This document shows, one piece after another, positions 7,863 to 17,183 of a stretch of 64,000 bases of DNA. The translations under genes and the position numbers were made by a program. The notes under the pieces are model-generated. The model ran no database searches. It saw only the letters and a program-made list of their open reading frames with translations, and was not told the DNA's origin. This DNA is from Salinilacihabitans rarus (GTDB lineage: Archaea > Halobacteriota > Halobacteria > Halobacteriales > Natrialbaceae), in NCBI RefSeq assembly GCF_024296665.1, contig NZ_CP100762.1, positions 2,170,001-2,234,000 on the forward strand, read 5' to 3'. Each line of letters opens with the position of its first letter. The first letter of the stretch is position 1.

Positions 7863-8960
7863 ATGGACGAACGCGTACGCGAACACGCACGGGTGCTGGT
7901 CGACTGGAGCGCGCGGGTCGAGGCCGGCGATAACGTCGTGGTGAGCGTCGGTCCCGACGCCCACGAACTCGCGGTCGCCGTGGCCGAGCGACTCGGCGAG
8001 CGCGGGGCGAACCTCGTCGCGACCTACGCCGCCGGCGAGGTGACGCGGGCGTACCTGCGCGCCAGTACCGGCGAGTTCGACGAGGACCCCGCCCACGAAC
8101 TCGCGCTCGCGGAGAACGCGGACGTCTACCTCTCGCTCGGCGGCGGCCGCAACGCGAGCGCCACCGCCGACGTGCCGGGCGAGATCCGGCAGGCTCACCG
8201 GAAGGCGCGCACGGGCGTCCGCGAGGCCCGCTACGACAGCCGCTGGGTGTCGACGGCCCACCCCACCCGGTCGCTCGCCCAGCGGGCGAACATGGCCTAC
8301 GAGGAGTACCGGGAGTTCGCCTACGACGCCATCCTGCGCGACTGGGAGACCCTCGCCGAGGAGATGGCGAAGATGAAGACGGTCCTCGACGACGGCGAGG
8401 AGGTACGGCTCGTGGGCGCGGGGACCGACCTCACGATGCGCATCGACGGCCGGACGGCGGTCAACAGCGCCGCCTCGGTCGCCTACGACTCGCACAACCT
8501 CCCCAGCGGCGAGGTGTTCACCGCGCCGTACGCGACCGAGGGCGAGGTCACCTTCGACGTCCCGATGACGATCGAGGGCGAGGCCGTCCGGGACGTCCGC
8601 CTCGAGTTCGCGGACGGCGAGGTCGTCGCCCACGACGCCGCCCAGGGGGCCGACGTGATCGGCGAGATCCTCGACACCGACGAGGGCGCCCGCCGCCTCG
8701 GCGAACTCGGCATCGGCATGAACCGCGGCATCGACCGCTACACGGACAACATCCTCTTCGACGAGAAGATGGGCGACACGGTCCACCTCGCGGTGGGCCG
8801 GGCCTACGACGCCTGCCTCCCCGAGGGCGAGACCGGCAACGAGTCGGCCGTCCACACCGACCTGATCACCGACGTCAGCGAGGACTCCCGGCTCGAAGTC
8901 GACGGCGAGGTCGTCCAGCGCAACGGCCGGTTCCGGTGGGAAGACGGGTTCGAGGGGTAG
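7863..8960 (+). CDS. Aminopeptidase, M29 (thermophilic aminopeptidase T) family
   Basis: The 365-residue cytosolic metallopeptidase shows the family features in order: an N-terminal Rossmann-like domain (about 1-150), the metal-site region LEFADGEVVAHDAAQGAD and a C-terminal block ELGIGMNRGIDRYTDNILFD followed by EKMGDTVHLAVGRAY. These supply the Glu, His and Asp ligands of a dinuclear metal centre. It releases N-terminal amino acids from peptides. The ATG at 7863 is chosen, eight codons inside the longest frame, because the upstream residues are GC-rich filler. Length is typical (360-410). Confidence 0.92.
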   Translation: MDERVREHARVLVDWSARVEAGDNVVVSVGPDAHELAVAVAERLGERGANLVATYAAGEVTRAYLRASTGEFDEDPAHELALAENADVYLSLGGGRNASATADVPGEIRQAHRKARTGVREARYDSRWVSTAHPTRSLAQRANMAYEEYREFAYDAILRDWETLAEEMAKMKTVLDDGEEVRLVGAGTDLTMRIDGRTAVNSAASVAYDSHNLPSGEVFTAPYATEGEVTFDVPMTIEGEAVRDVRLEFADGEVVAHDAAQGADVIGEILDTDEGARRLGELGIGMNRGIDRYTDNILFDEKMGDTVHLAVGRAYDACLPEGETGNESAVHTDLITDVSEDSRLEVDGEVVQRNGRFRWEDGFEG

Positions 8961-9052
8961 GCCGTCCAGCGGACGGCATCCCCTCGCGCGGAACGCGGTA
9001 CCGCCGCGACCGACGGCGGAGGGTCCTTTAGCCGCGGCGACCAACGTCGACC

Positions 9053-9667
9053 GTGCGCGACGCGCTCCGGGCGGGCGTCGCCGTCTACAACGACGGCGGC
9101 TACCACGCCGCCCACGACGCCTGGGAGGACCGCTGGCTCGACCTCGAACGCGGGACCGACGACGAGCGGCTGCTCCACGGGCTGATCCAGTTCACCGCGG
9201 CCGTCCACCACGCCCGCGAGTGCAACTGGGCGGGCGCGGTCGGCCTCGCCGGGAGCGGCCGCGAGTACCTCGACGGCCTGCCCGCCGACTACCGCGACGT
9301 CGCCCTCGTCCCCGTCCGCGACTACCTCGACCGCCTCGCGGCCGACCCCGAGGTGATCGAGCGCCGGCCGCCGATCGCGCTCTCCCACGAGGGCGAGCGC
9401 CCGCGGCGGGCCGACCTCGGGCCGGAACCGACCGCGCTCGCGGCGGCGGTCCTCGCCGAGGAGTTCGGCTACGACCCGGACCCCGTCGAGCGCGCCGGGG
9501 AATACGCGCTCGCGGACCTCGCGGAGGGCCGCGACGACAGTCGCTTCCTGACGCTGCTGTTCGACTTCGTCCGCGACGACGAGAACCGGGGGATCGTCTA
9601 CCGGCGGCTCTCGGAACACGTCGAGCGGCGGCGGGCGCGCGAGGAGGACGTCGAGGGGCTGTTCTGA
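9053..9667 (+). CDS. DUF309 family protein
   Basis: The 204-residue protein opens with a GTG. DUF309 features are clear in the first 75 residues: AVYNDGGYHAAHDAWEDRWL, then LLHGLIQFTAAVHHARECNW, a helical bundle with conserved His and Trp. The remainder is helical, acidic and specific to haloarchaea. The family is widespread in bacteria and archaea and has no established activity. It follows the M29 peptidase by about 90 nt and converges with the cupredoxin fusion gene. Confidence 0.88.
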   Translation: MRDALRAGVAVYNDGGYHAAHDAWEDRWLDLERGTDDERLLHGLIQFTAAVHHARECNWAGAVGLAGSGREYLDGLPADYRDVALVPVRDYLDRLAADPEVIERRPPIALSHEGERPRRADLGPEPTALAAAVLAEEFGYDPDPVERAGEYALADLAEGRDDSRFLTLLFDFVRDDENRGIVYRRLSEHVERRRAREEDVEGLF

Positions 9668-9755
9668 CCGTCCCGGTTCGTCGATCCTGCCGGATCCCGA
9701 CCGCGTCCCGCCGAATCGGTTCGTGGCTCGTCGCTGACTCCGGGCCTCGCGCGGT

Positions 9756-11003
9756 CTAGTCGTTCGGTTCGGAGCGGATGGGGGTCCCATCGGGTCCGAG
9801 GACCCACCAGACGCCGTTGCTGCCCTGTCCGCGAACGTCGCCCGGCGCGTCGTCCCGAGCGAAGAGGTACAGCGGCCAGCCGTTGGCCGTCACCTGCGTC
9901 TCGCCGGTCTCTCGCTCGAAGGTCCGGAGGTCGGCCGTCACGTCGTCGCCGGCGACGGCCGCGTCGGCGGTGAGCGGCGGCCAGGCATCGGCGCAATCGT
10001 CGTAACAGGCACTCTCCGCCGCTCCCTGGGTGTCCTGATCGAACATGTACAGCGTCATTTCGTCCGAGTCGACCAGGATCTCGCCGTACTCGGCGTGATC
10101 GCGGATCTGAACGGTCGGCGCTGTCTCGTCGGCTTCGTCATGGTCCGGGAGTTCGTCCGCGAAGCGATCGATATCGGCGAGGACGTCCGCGAACGGCACC
10201 GTTCCCCGGTCTCGAACCGTCGCCGGGTCGAGCGCGGGGGCGTCGAGGATCTCCTGTGGCGTCAGCCACGCCCACTCGCAGTCCTCGTTCCCCTCGGTCG
10301 TCGCGTTGAGTTCGTGTTCGAGGAACGCCTTGCTAAACGGGGCAAGGAGCGGCGGTTCGTCGCTCCCCTCGAACGTGTCCGCGTACTCCGGCAGGTCGTC
10401 CGCGGCGAGGTCGCCGACGACGATTCGCATGCTCATTCCGAGAACGTGGTGTGGACCACAGTACACGTCGTACACGCCCGGTTCGGTGAACTCGTAGAGC
10501 CAGGCGCTACCGATGGTGAGCACCGGCGACGAGAAGGGGGGGACTCCGTCGGGCACCCGCTGTTGGAACCCCTGTGCGGGATGATAGGCCGTAATCGTGT
10601 GATCGGGAGACAGGGACGTAAACTGCACGACGTCGCCCGCGCTCACGTGAATCCCGACCGGGTCGAAGTGAAAGAAAGGGGGCCGGTCCGGGTTCTCGGG
10701 GTCTTCCGGTTCCTCCGTGTGGAGTTCGACTTCGTGGTCCGGGACGAGGCTCTCGGGAATTTCTTCGACGTCGGGCACCGCAAAGCCGTACTGTGGGTCG
10801 ATTCCCCCCGCGTCGGACCCGCCAGTAGCGGGCGCCGTCGAGACAGCGTGATCGTCGCCGCGAGCAGTTGCGAGACCACTGCCCAGCGAGAGGGCGACTC
10901 CCGCACCCAGCGATTTCAGCAACGGTCGCCGCTCGAAGTCGAACCAGTCGGTTATCGGTTCGTCGAACGAGTCGTCGGGTCTCTCGGTCTCTGGTGATCG
11001 CAT
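9756..11003 (-). CDS. Tat-exported fusion of a cupredoxin and a PF03640-type (YX4D repeat) domain
   Basis: The 415-residue exported protein begins with a twin-arginine signal (FERRPLLKSLGAGVALSLGS, about residues 30-50). The first domain (about 80-215) is a plastocyanin-like cupredoxin with the type-1 copper ligands visible as HTITAY and YCGPHHVLGM (His, Cys, His, Met). The second (about 310-405) has the PF03640 pattern found in bacterial secreted repeat lipoproteins: LYMFDQD...CYDDCADAWPPL and NGWPLYLFARDDAPGDVRG ending VWWVLGPDG. The combination suggests an extracytoplasmic electron carrier. The start at 11003 is chosen over one 39 nt upstream. It is monocistronic. Confidence 0.85.
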   Translation of the reverse strand: MRSPETERPDDSFDEPITDWFDFERRPLLKSLGAGVALSLGSGLATARGDDHAVSTAPATGGSDAGGIDPQYGFAVPDVEEIPESLVPDHEVELHTEEPEDPENPDRPPFFHFDPVGIHVSAGDVVQFTSLSPDHTITAYHPAQGFQQRVPDGVPPFSSPVLTIGSAWLYEFTEPGVYDVYCGPHHVLGMSMRIVVGDLAADDLPEYADTFEGSDEPPLLAPFSKAFLEHELNATTEGNEDCEWAWLTPQEILDAPALDPATVRDRGTVPFADVLADIDRFADELPDHDEADETAPTVQIRDHAEYGEILVDSDEMTLYMFDQDTQGAAESACYDDCADAWPPLTADAAVAGDDVTADLRTFERETGETQVTANGWPLYLFARDDAPGDVRGQGSNGVWWVLGPDGTPIRSEPND

Positions 11004-11221
11004 CGTATCACTCCCCCAGTTGCTGCCGCCCGCGTCGAACACGCAAACTCACGGCGGGATATACTGACAGGATCGTTGCATCCCGATAAAATCAGTTACC
11101 CAATATGTCGCCCGGTGCAGGTTACAAGCCGGTCCCCGTCGGCCATATCATGGTAATAGTTAACATACTTCGGGCGCGGAGACGAAAATGGCTCGCTGTC
11201 GCATAGTTTCGTACAATTAGA

Positions 11222-11248
11222 GAGAGGAATAAGTAGGCGATTCCTCTC
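11222..11248. other. Perfect 9-bp hairpin in the gap downstream of azf
   Basis: GAGAGGAAT and ATTCCTCTC form a perfect inverted repeat around AAGTAGGCG. It lies about 160 nt past the azf stop and about 220 nt before the cupredoxin gene, both read leftward. The 406-nt gap 11004-11409 holds no convincing gene. It has AT-rich patches near 11083 (GATAAAATC) and 11157 (TAATAGTTAA) that may carry the cupredoxin promoter. The hairpin may mark a transcript end or a regulatory RNA element. Confidence 0.35.
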
Positions 11249-11409
11249 GTTCCCGCCCGCGTTCGGGACAGTTGTCGTCAAAAACCCGACATCGTCCGTG
11301 CGAGGACCGGACGAACCGATCGAGGATCGTATTCCGTCGAGACGCCGTATCCGAGAGAGTTCCCGCGTCGTGTCTCTCCCGGTCGCGGGATTCCGGGGCC
11401 TACCCGCCG

Positions 11410-12153
11410 TCAGTCGTGTCGCGCCGAGTTGTCCCGCGGTTCGTAGCCCAGCACCTCGCAGGCGCGCTCTAAGGAGTAGTACTTGCGGTCGTTGTCGGAG
11501 ATGCCGTAGACGATCTCGTAGCCGTAGTCGGCTTCGAGACAGCGCTCGAACAGGTGCGCACAGTCGCGGTAGGAGAGCCACATCGCCTGCCCGCGCTCGT
11601 AGTCGACCGGCGGGTGGCCCTCGGTGAGGTTGCCGATGCGGACGCAAACGACCGGGAGGTCGTGCTCGTCGTGGTAGTAGCGGGCGAGAAGCTCGCCGGC
11701 GGCCTTCGAGACGCCGTAGAGGTTACCGGGGCGGGGGAGTTCGGTCCCGTCGAGGCGGAAGTCGTGGTCGGGGCGGTACATCTCGGGCGTGCGCTCGTCG
11801 GTCTCGTAGGCGCCGACGGCGTGGTTCGAGGAGGCGAACGCGACCTTCTCGACGCCGACGTCGACGGCGGCCTCGAAGACGGTCTGGGTGCCGTCGATGT
11901 TGTTGGTGAGGACGCTGTCCCACGGGGCCTCCGGGCGCGGGTCGCCCGCGAGGTGGATCACGGCGTCGACCCCGTCCATCGCCTCGCGGACGGCGGCCTC
12001 GTCGGTGACGTCCGCGACGACGACCTCCCCCGGCAGGTCCTCCGTCGGCGGGTCACGGTCGAGCAAGCGCCACTCGTACTCGTCTGCCAGGTCCGCGAGG
12101 ATGGCCTCCCCGACGCGCCCCGCGGCTCCCGTGAGCAGGACCGAACGCACCAT
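11410..12153 (-). CDS. azf: NAD-dependent glucose-6-phosphate dehydrogenase (Azf type)
   Basis: The 247-residue short-chain/extended dehydrogenase has a Rossmann motif LLTGAAGRVGEAI at the N-terminus, the AVIHLAGDPRPEAPWDSV segment (about 60-80) and catalytic YGVSK in PRPGNLYGVSKAAGE. It matches my memory of Haloferax volcanii Azf almost throughout (ASSNHAVGAYET, YERGQAMWLSYRDC, YGISDNDRKYYS). That enzyme oxidises glucose-6-phosphate with NAD+ in the haloarchaeal oxidative pentose phosphate pathway and is unrelated to classical Zwf. The start MVRSVLLTG replaces a longer frame whose first 78 codons overlap mptD. Divergent from mptD with 94 nt between. Confidence 0.88.
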   Translation of the reverse strand: MVRSVLLTGAAGRVGEAILADLADEYEWRLLDRDPPTEDLPGEVVVADVTDEAAVREAMDGVDAVIHLAGDPRPEAPWDSVLTNNIDGTQTVFEAAVDVGVEKVAFASSNHAVGAYETDERTPEMYRPDHDFRLDGTELPRPGNLYGVSKAAGELLARYYHDEHDLPVVCVRIGNLTEGHPPVDYERGQAMWLSYRDCAHLFERCLEADYGYEIVYGISDNDRKYYSLERACEVLGYEPRDNSARHD

Positions 12154-12247
12154 TCGTTCGGTGGGAAGGGGAGCCCCGATAAGAACCATGCGGTTCGGTT
12201 CCTGTCGCATCGCAACGACCTTCCCGCCGGCCGACGAGGGCTCCCCC

Positions 12248-12604
12248 ATGACCGACGACCCGACCGACCCCGAGGTCGCCTGCTTCGAGGCCGGCATCAA
12301 GTTCGGCTCGCTGTACCACCAGTTCGCGGGGACGCCCGTCTCGCCCGCGAGCGCCCCCAGTCTCGCGCGCGCGATGGAGGCGGCCATCGAGAACCAGCCA
12401 CACTGCCGCGAGGTGACCGTCGAGGTGCGGACCGACGAACTGGAGGCCGCGCTGGCCGAGTCCGCGGCCGACTACACCGAGTTGACCGGCCGGTTCCTCG
12501 ACGTCGAAATCGTCGTCGAGCGCGAGGGCGTCGAGGTCGTCTCCCGGATGGCGATGGAGGACGGCTACCCGCTGATGCGCGTCGCGTCGGTCCGGAACCG
12601 ATAG
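12248..12604 (+). CDS. mptD: Archaeal dihydroneopterin aldolase MptD
   Basis: The 118-residue protein matches the archaeal MptD family: ACFEAGIKFGSLYHQFAGTP near the N-terminus with the conserved Glu and Gly-Ser-Leu-Tyr-His pattern, then AIENQPHCREVTVEVR and a C-terminal DVEIVVEREGVEVVSRM. It cleaves dihydroneopterin to 6-hydroxymethyl-dihydropterin, a step shared by pterin and folate-type cofactor synthesis. Length (110-120) is typical. The ATG at 12248 is the first plausible one. The gene is divergent from azf. Confidence 0.87.
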   Translation: MTDDPTDPEVACFEAGIKFGSLYHQFAGTPVSPASAPSLARAMEAAIENQPHCREVTVEVRTDELEAALAESAADYTELTGRFLDVEIVVEREGVEVVSRMAMEDGYPLMRVASVRNR

Positions 12605-12715
12605 ACGTTCCTTTCGAAATCCGACGACCGATCCATCGGTACCGACGTTCTTCCCCGGAATTTCACTTTCACTTTCGGGCTACCTTTTAACCTCGACGGC
12701 CGTGAACGTGACGGT

Positions 12716-13141
12716 ATGAGCCAAGCGTCACTCGACGACGACGAACTGTTCGGCGAAGCCGCAAGCGAGATGCGCGCCGACGTGGAGGATTCGCTCGAAC
12801 GGGCCTGGGAGGCGCTCCCGGCGGCCGACGACGTCTGGGAGACCGACGCCGACAACGTCCTCGGCACCCTCAACGGCCTCAAGTCCGCCCTCGACGCGGG
12901 CGACGCCGAGGCCCACCTCCGTGACGCCAAGAAGTGGTTCACGATGGGCGAGCGCGCCGGCGCCTTCGAGGACGCCGAGGACCTCGAAGCCGAAATCGCC
13001 GACGTCGAGGACGCCATCGCAGACGTCGCCACGGCGGGCGAGCAGGTGAGCGACCTCACCGCGACGATTCCCGGCCTCCGCAACACCCTCGAGAGCGCGG
13101 GCCCCGACGAGGACGCGAGCGAGGACGACGCCGACGAGTGA
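12716..13141 (+). CDS. DUF5790-like haloarchaeal coiled-coil protein
   Basis: The 141-residue, very acidic, Ala-rich protein is nearly all helical. It begins MSQASLDDDELFGEAASEMR and has a conserved-looking centre VLGTLNGLKSALD and AKKWFTMGERAGAFEDA, followed by a coiled coil (about 80-125) and a disordered acidic tail. It matches the haloarchaea-restricted DUF5790 family as I recall it; function unknown. An AT-rich stretch with TTTTAA near 12685 gives a plausible promoter. Confidence 0.75.
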   Translation: MSQASLDDDELFGEAASEMRADVEDSLERAWEALPAADDVWETDADNVLGTLNGLKSALDAGDAEAHLRDAKKWFTMGERAGAFEDAEDLEAEIADVEDAIADVATAGEQVSDLTATIPGLRNTLESAGPDEDASEDDADE

Positions 13142-13156
13142 CGCCGCGGGTCGGCT

Positions 13157-13894
13157 TCAGCGGGACGCCGGCCGCGAGACGTCGCGCTCGGCGACCGCCG
13201 CAAGCAGTCGCGCCAGCGCCTCGCCCGCCAGTTCGAGCAGTTCGTCGCCCCGGTCGGCGTCGCCCGCGGCCGGGTCGCCGACCACGCCGTTCTCCGTGAA
13301 CTCCGCCGAGTCGAACGCGAGGTTCGCGTGGCTCACCCACTCGCCCCAGCCGTCGGCGGCGCCCTCGCGGGCCGCCTCGACGCGCTCCTCGCGGACGAGT
13401 TCCGGGTGGACCGCGCGCATGAGCGCCGTCTCCAGGGGCCCGCCGTGGCCCATCTCCTCGGCGTGCTCGCCGACGGCCTCGAACCACGTGAACGGCACCG
13501 CGTAGGCGTCGTCCCGGCGGGTGATCGTCGCCGCGACCTCCCGCAAGGCGGGGACGTTGCCGCCGTGGCCGTTGACGAGAACGACCCGGTCGAAGCCGTG
13601 GGCGGCGAGGCTCGCGACGCTCTCGCGGACGTACGCCCGGAAGGTGTCCGGCGAGACCCACATCGTCCCCGGGAACTGGCGGTGCTCCTCGGCGACGCCG
13701 ACCGGGATCGCGGGGGCGCGGACGACCTCGCCGTCGTAGCGCTCCAGACCCGCCTCGGCGACCGCCTCCGCGGCGAGGGCGTCGGTCCCGAGCGGCGCGT
13801 GCGGGCCGTGCTGTTCGGTGCTGCCGACCGGGAGCACCGCGAGGTCGGTCTCGCAGTCGGCGACGTCGGTCCAGGTGGCCGAAGGGAGGTACAT
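13157..13894 (-). CDS. Creatininase-family amidohydrolase, possibly ArfB-like deformylase
   Basis: The 245-residue metal-dependent hydrolase has the creatininase motifs LPVGSTEQHGPHAPLGTD (about 20-37) and VVLVNGHGGN (about 107-116), with MGHGGPLETALM further on. These supply the His, Asp and Glu ligands of a dinuclear centre. In archaea, members of this family include ArfB, the formamide hydrolase of riboflavin and F420 synthesis. Others act on creatinine-like amides, so the substrate is uncertain. The start MYLPSATWTDV is chosen over 66 upstream Arg-rich codons. It converges on the DUF5790 gene. Confidence 0.82.
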   Translation of the reverse strand: MYLPSATWTDVADCETDLAVLPVGSTEQHGPHAPLGTDALAAEAVAEAGLERYDGEVVRAPAIPVGVAEEHRQFPGTMWVSPDTFRAYVRESVASLAAHGFDRVVLVNGHGGNVPALREVAATITRRDDAYAVPFTWFEAVGEHAEEMGHGGPLETALMRAVHPELVREERVEAAREGAADGWGEWVSHANLAFDSAEFTENGVVGDPAAGDADRGDELLELAGEALARLLAAVAERDVSRPASR

Positions 13895-14026
13895 GTCGGC
13901 ACCGACGCGCGGTCGCGCCTTGTAATCGACGCCTCGCGGTCGCGTTCGTTCCCTCCCGTCCGTCTCGACGCCGCCCACGCGAGGGCAGGCCGAACTGGTA
14001 ACCGGGCCGCTTCCCTCGGGTCGCGT

Positions 14027-14367
14027 ATGAGCGACGACAACCGCGAACTCGGCGTCGAACTGGGCGACCTGGCGGACAAACTCCGCGAACACGACTACCC
14101 GGCGAGTCAGGACGAACTGCTCGAAGCCTACGGCGACGAGGAGGTGGAGATGTCCGAGGAGACGGCGACGTTCGAGGAACTCGTCGGCCCGCTGAACGAG
14201 GACGAGTACCGGGACTACGGCGAGGTCGAACAGGCGATCATGAACATGGTCGGCGACGAGGCGATCGGACGCAAGAACTACAGCGACCGGACGCCGCCCG
14301 CGCCGGGCGAGGAACGACAGGAGGAGGGCGCGCCCGGCCAGGACGTCGAGGGCGGGAACGAGTCCTT

Positions 14368-14371
<4 letters not shown>
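14027..14371 (+). CDS. DUF5789-like haloarchaeal protein
   Basis: The 114-residue acidic protein starts [19 protein letters not shown] and contains [20 protein letters not shown], a central [14 protein letters not shown] and [18 protein letters not shown] before a disordered tail. This is the pattern of DUF5789, a haloarchaeal family of small DUF2795-like helical proteins without known function. Its stop overlaps the stop of the convergent ABC exporter by 4 nt. Confidence 0.78.
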
Positions 14372-16293
<1,922 letters not shown>

Positions 16294-16377
16294 TACCCGG
16301 CCTCAGTGGTGCGGCACCAATAAGTGTTCCCTACGAATCGAAATAGGTCGCTCACGGTGAGGGTCGCCGCGCCGGGG

Positions 16378-16875
16378 TCAGGATCGCTCGTACTCGATCG
16401 CGACCGCGTCGCCGGCTTCGATCCCCCGCTCGTCGGCGTACCCCCGGGGCACTTCGAGCACCCACTTCGCCCGCCCCGAGTACGCGAGGTCCTCGCCGTC
16501 CTCGCCGGGGTCGGGCGCCCGGGCGTGGCGAATCGCCGTGATCTCGCCGTCGGCGCCGACGAAGACGACGTCGATGGCGAAGTCCATCTCGCGCATGACG
16601 TACGTCCGCTCGTCCTCGCTGCCGTGGACGAACAGCATCCCCTCGCCGTCGGCCAGCGAGTCGTGATCGCTCAGGCCGACGTATCGCTCGACGGGCGTGT
16701 CCGCGACCTCGGCGTCGACGACCGCCTTCGTCGTCCCGTCCCCGGCGACGACCGTGACGGTGGCGCGGTCGGCGCTCCACGGCGCCGGCAGGAAGCCGAG
16801 GTGGGCCGCGAGCACCGCGACGAGCAGCACGACCCCCACCGAGAGCAGGACGGCCGGGACGCGCTCGAAGGCCAT
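16378..16875 (-). CDS. DUF192 family protein with N-terminal membrane anchor
   Basis: The 165-residue protein has an N-terminal hydrophobic helix (about 7-29) and then a DUF192 domain. Marks of the family are VADTPVERYVGLSDHDSLADGEGMLF, VMREMDFAIDVVFVGADGEI and AKWVLEVPRGYADERGIEAGDAV. The domain is a small beta-barrel found outside the membrane in bacteria and archaea, function unknown. It reads away from the tRNA-Val gene, which starts about 60 nt upstream on the other strand. Confidence 0.9.
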   Translation of the reverse strand: MAFERVPAVLLSVGVVLLVAVLAAHLGFLPAPWSADRATVTVVAGDGTTKAVVDAEVADTPVERYVGLSDHDSLADGEGMLFVHGSEDERTYVMREMDFAIDVVFVGADGEITAIRHARAPDPGEDGEDLAYSGRAKWVLEVPRGYADERGIEAGDAVAIEYERS

Positions 16876-16936
16876 GCCCCCCGCTCCGGCGCCAGAAAGT
16901 AAAGGTTATTCGAACGCGCCGGTTTGGTGAGGGTGC

Positions 16937-17010
16937 GGGCTCGTGGTCTAGCTGGTCATGACGCGGCCTTTACAAGGCCGAGGTCGGTGGTTCGAACCCG
17001 CCCGAGCCCA
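16937..17010 (+). tRNA. tRNA-Val (UAC anticodon)
   Basis: GGGCTCG pairs with CGAGCCC in the acceptor stem. The anticodon stem CGGCC/GGCCG encloses TTTACAA, giving anticodon UAC. The T arm contains GGTTCGAACCC. The discriminator is A; CCA is not encoded. Its 3' third is repeated exactly 107 bp downstream. Confidence 0.97.
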
Positions 17011-17065
17011 TATTTCTGCCGCGAACCACCCGTGAGCGGCAGAGCTCTGACGAGAGTGGCGGATT
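16987..17065 (+). repeat. 79-bp direct repeat, copy 1 (tRNA-Val 3' end plus trailer)
   Basis: The unit runs from the T arm of tRNA-Val through the acceptor 3' strand and the downstream hairpin to GGCGGATT. It is identical base for base to 17094-17172. A 28-bp spacer separates the two copies. Integration into tRNA genes typically duplicates this part of the gene, so the pair may be an attachment-site scar at the left edge of the viral block. Confidence 0.9.
17016..17042 (+). other. Hairpin directly after tRNA-Val
   Basis: CTGCCGC and GCGGCAG form a perfect 7-bp stem around GAACCACCCGTGA, starting 6 nt after the tRNA. Similar hairpins with a related loop follow tRNA-Phe and tRNA-Pro in this window. 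It could be a processing or termination element. The second repeat unit carries an exact copy at 17123-17149. Confidence 0.55.
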
Positions 17066-17093
17066 CGAATCAGGGAGCAGCTTCGCTGCGACC

Positions 17094-17172
17094 GTGGTTC
17101 GAACCCGCCCGAGCCCATATTTCTGCCGCGAACCACCCGTGAGCGGCAGAGCTCTGACGAGAGTGGCGGATT
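17094..17172 (+). repeat. 79-bp direct repeat, copy 2 (candidate attachment-site scar)
   Basis: Identical to 16987-17065. It contains the T arm and acceptor 3' strand of tRNA-Val without the 5' part, so it is not a functional tRNA. It ends 11 nt before the stop of the first viral-block gene. A matching copy at the far edge of the block (near 31.9-32.2 kb) was looked for and not found. Confidence 0.88.
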
Positions 17173-17183
17173 TAAATCCCACG

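Noticed and set aside
17094-17120. A second tRNA gene after tRNA-Val
   Set aside because: Only the T arm and acceptor 3' strand are present; there is no 5' half, D arm or anticodon arm.
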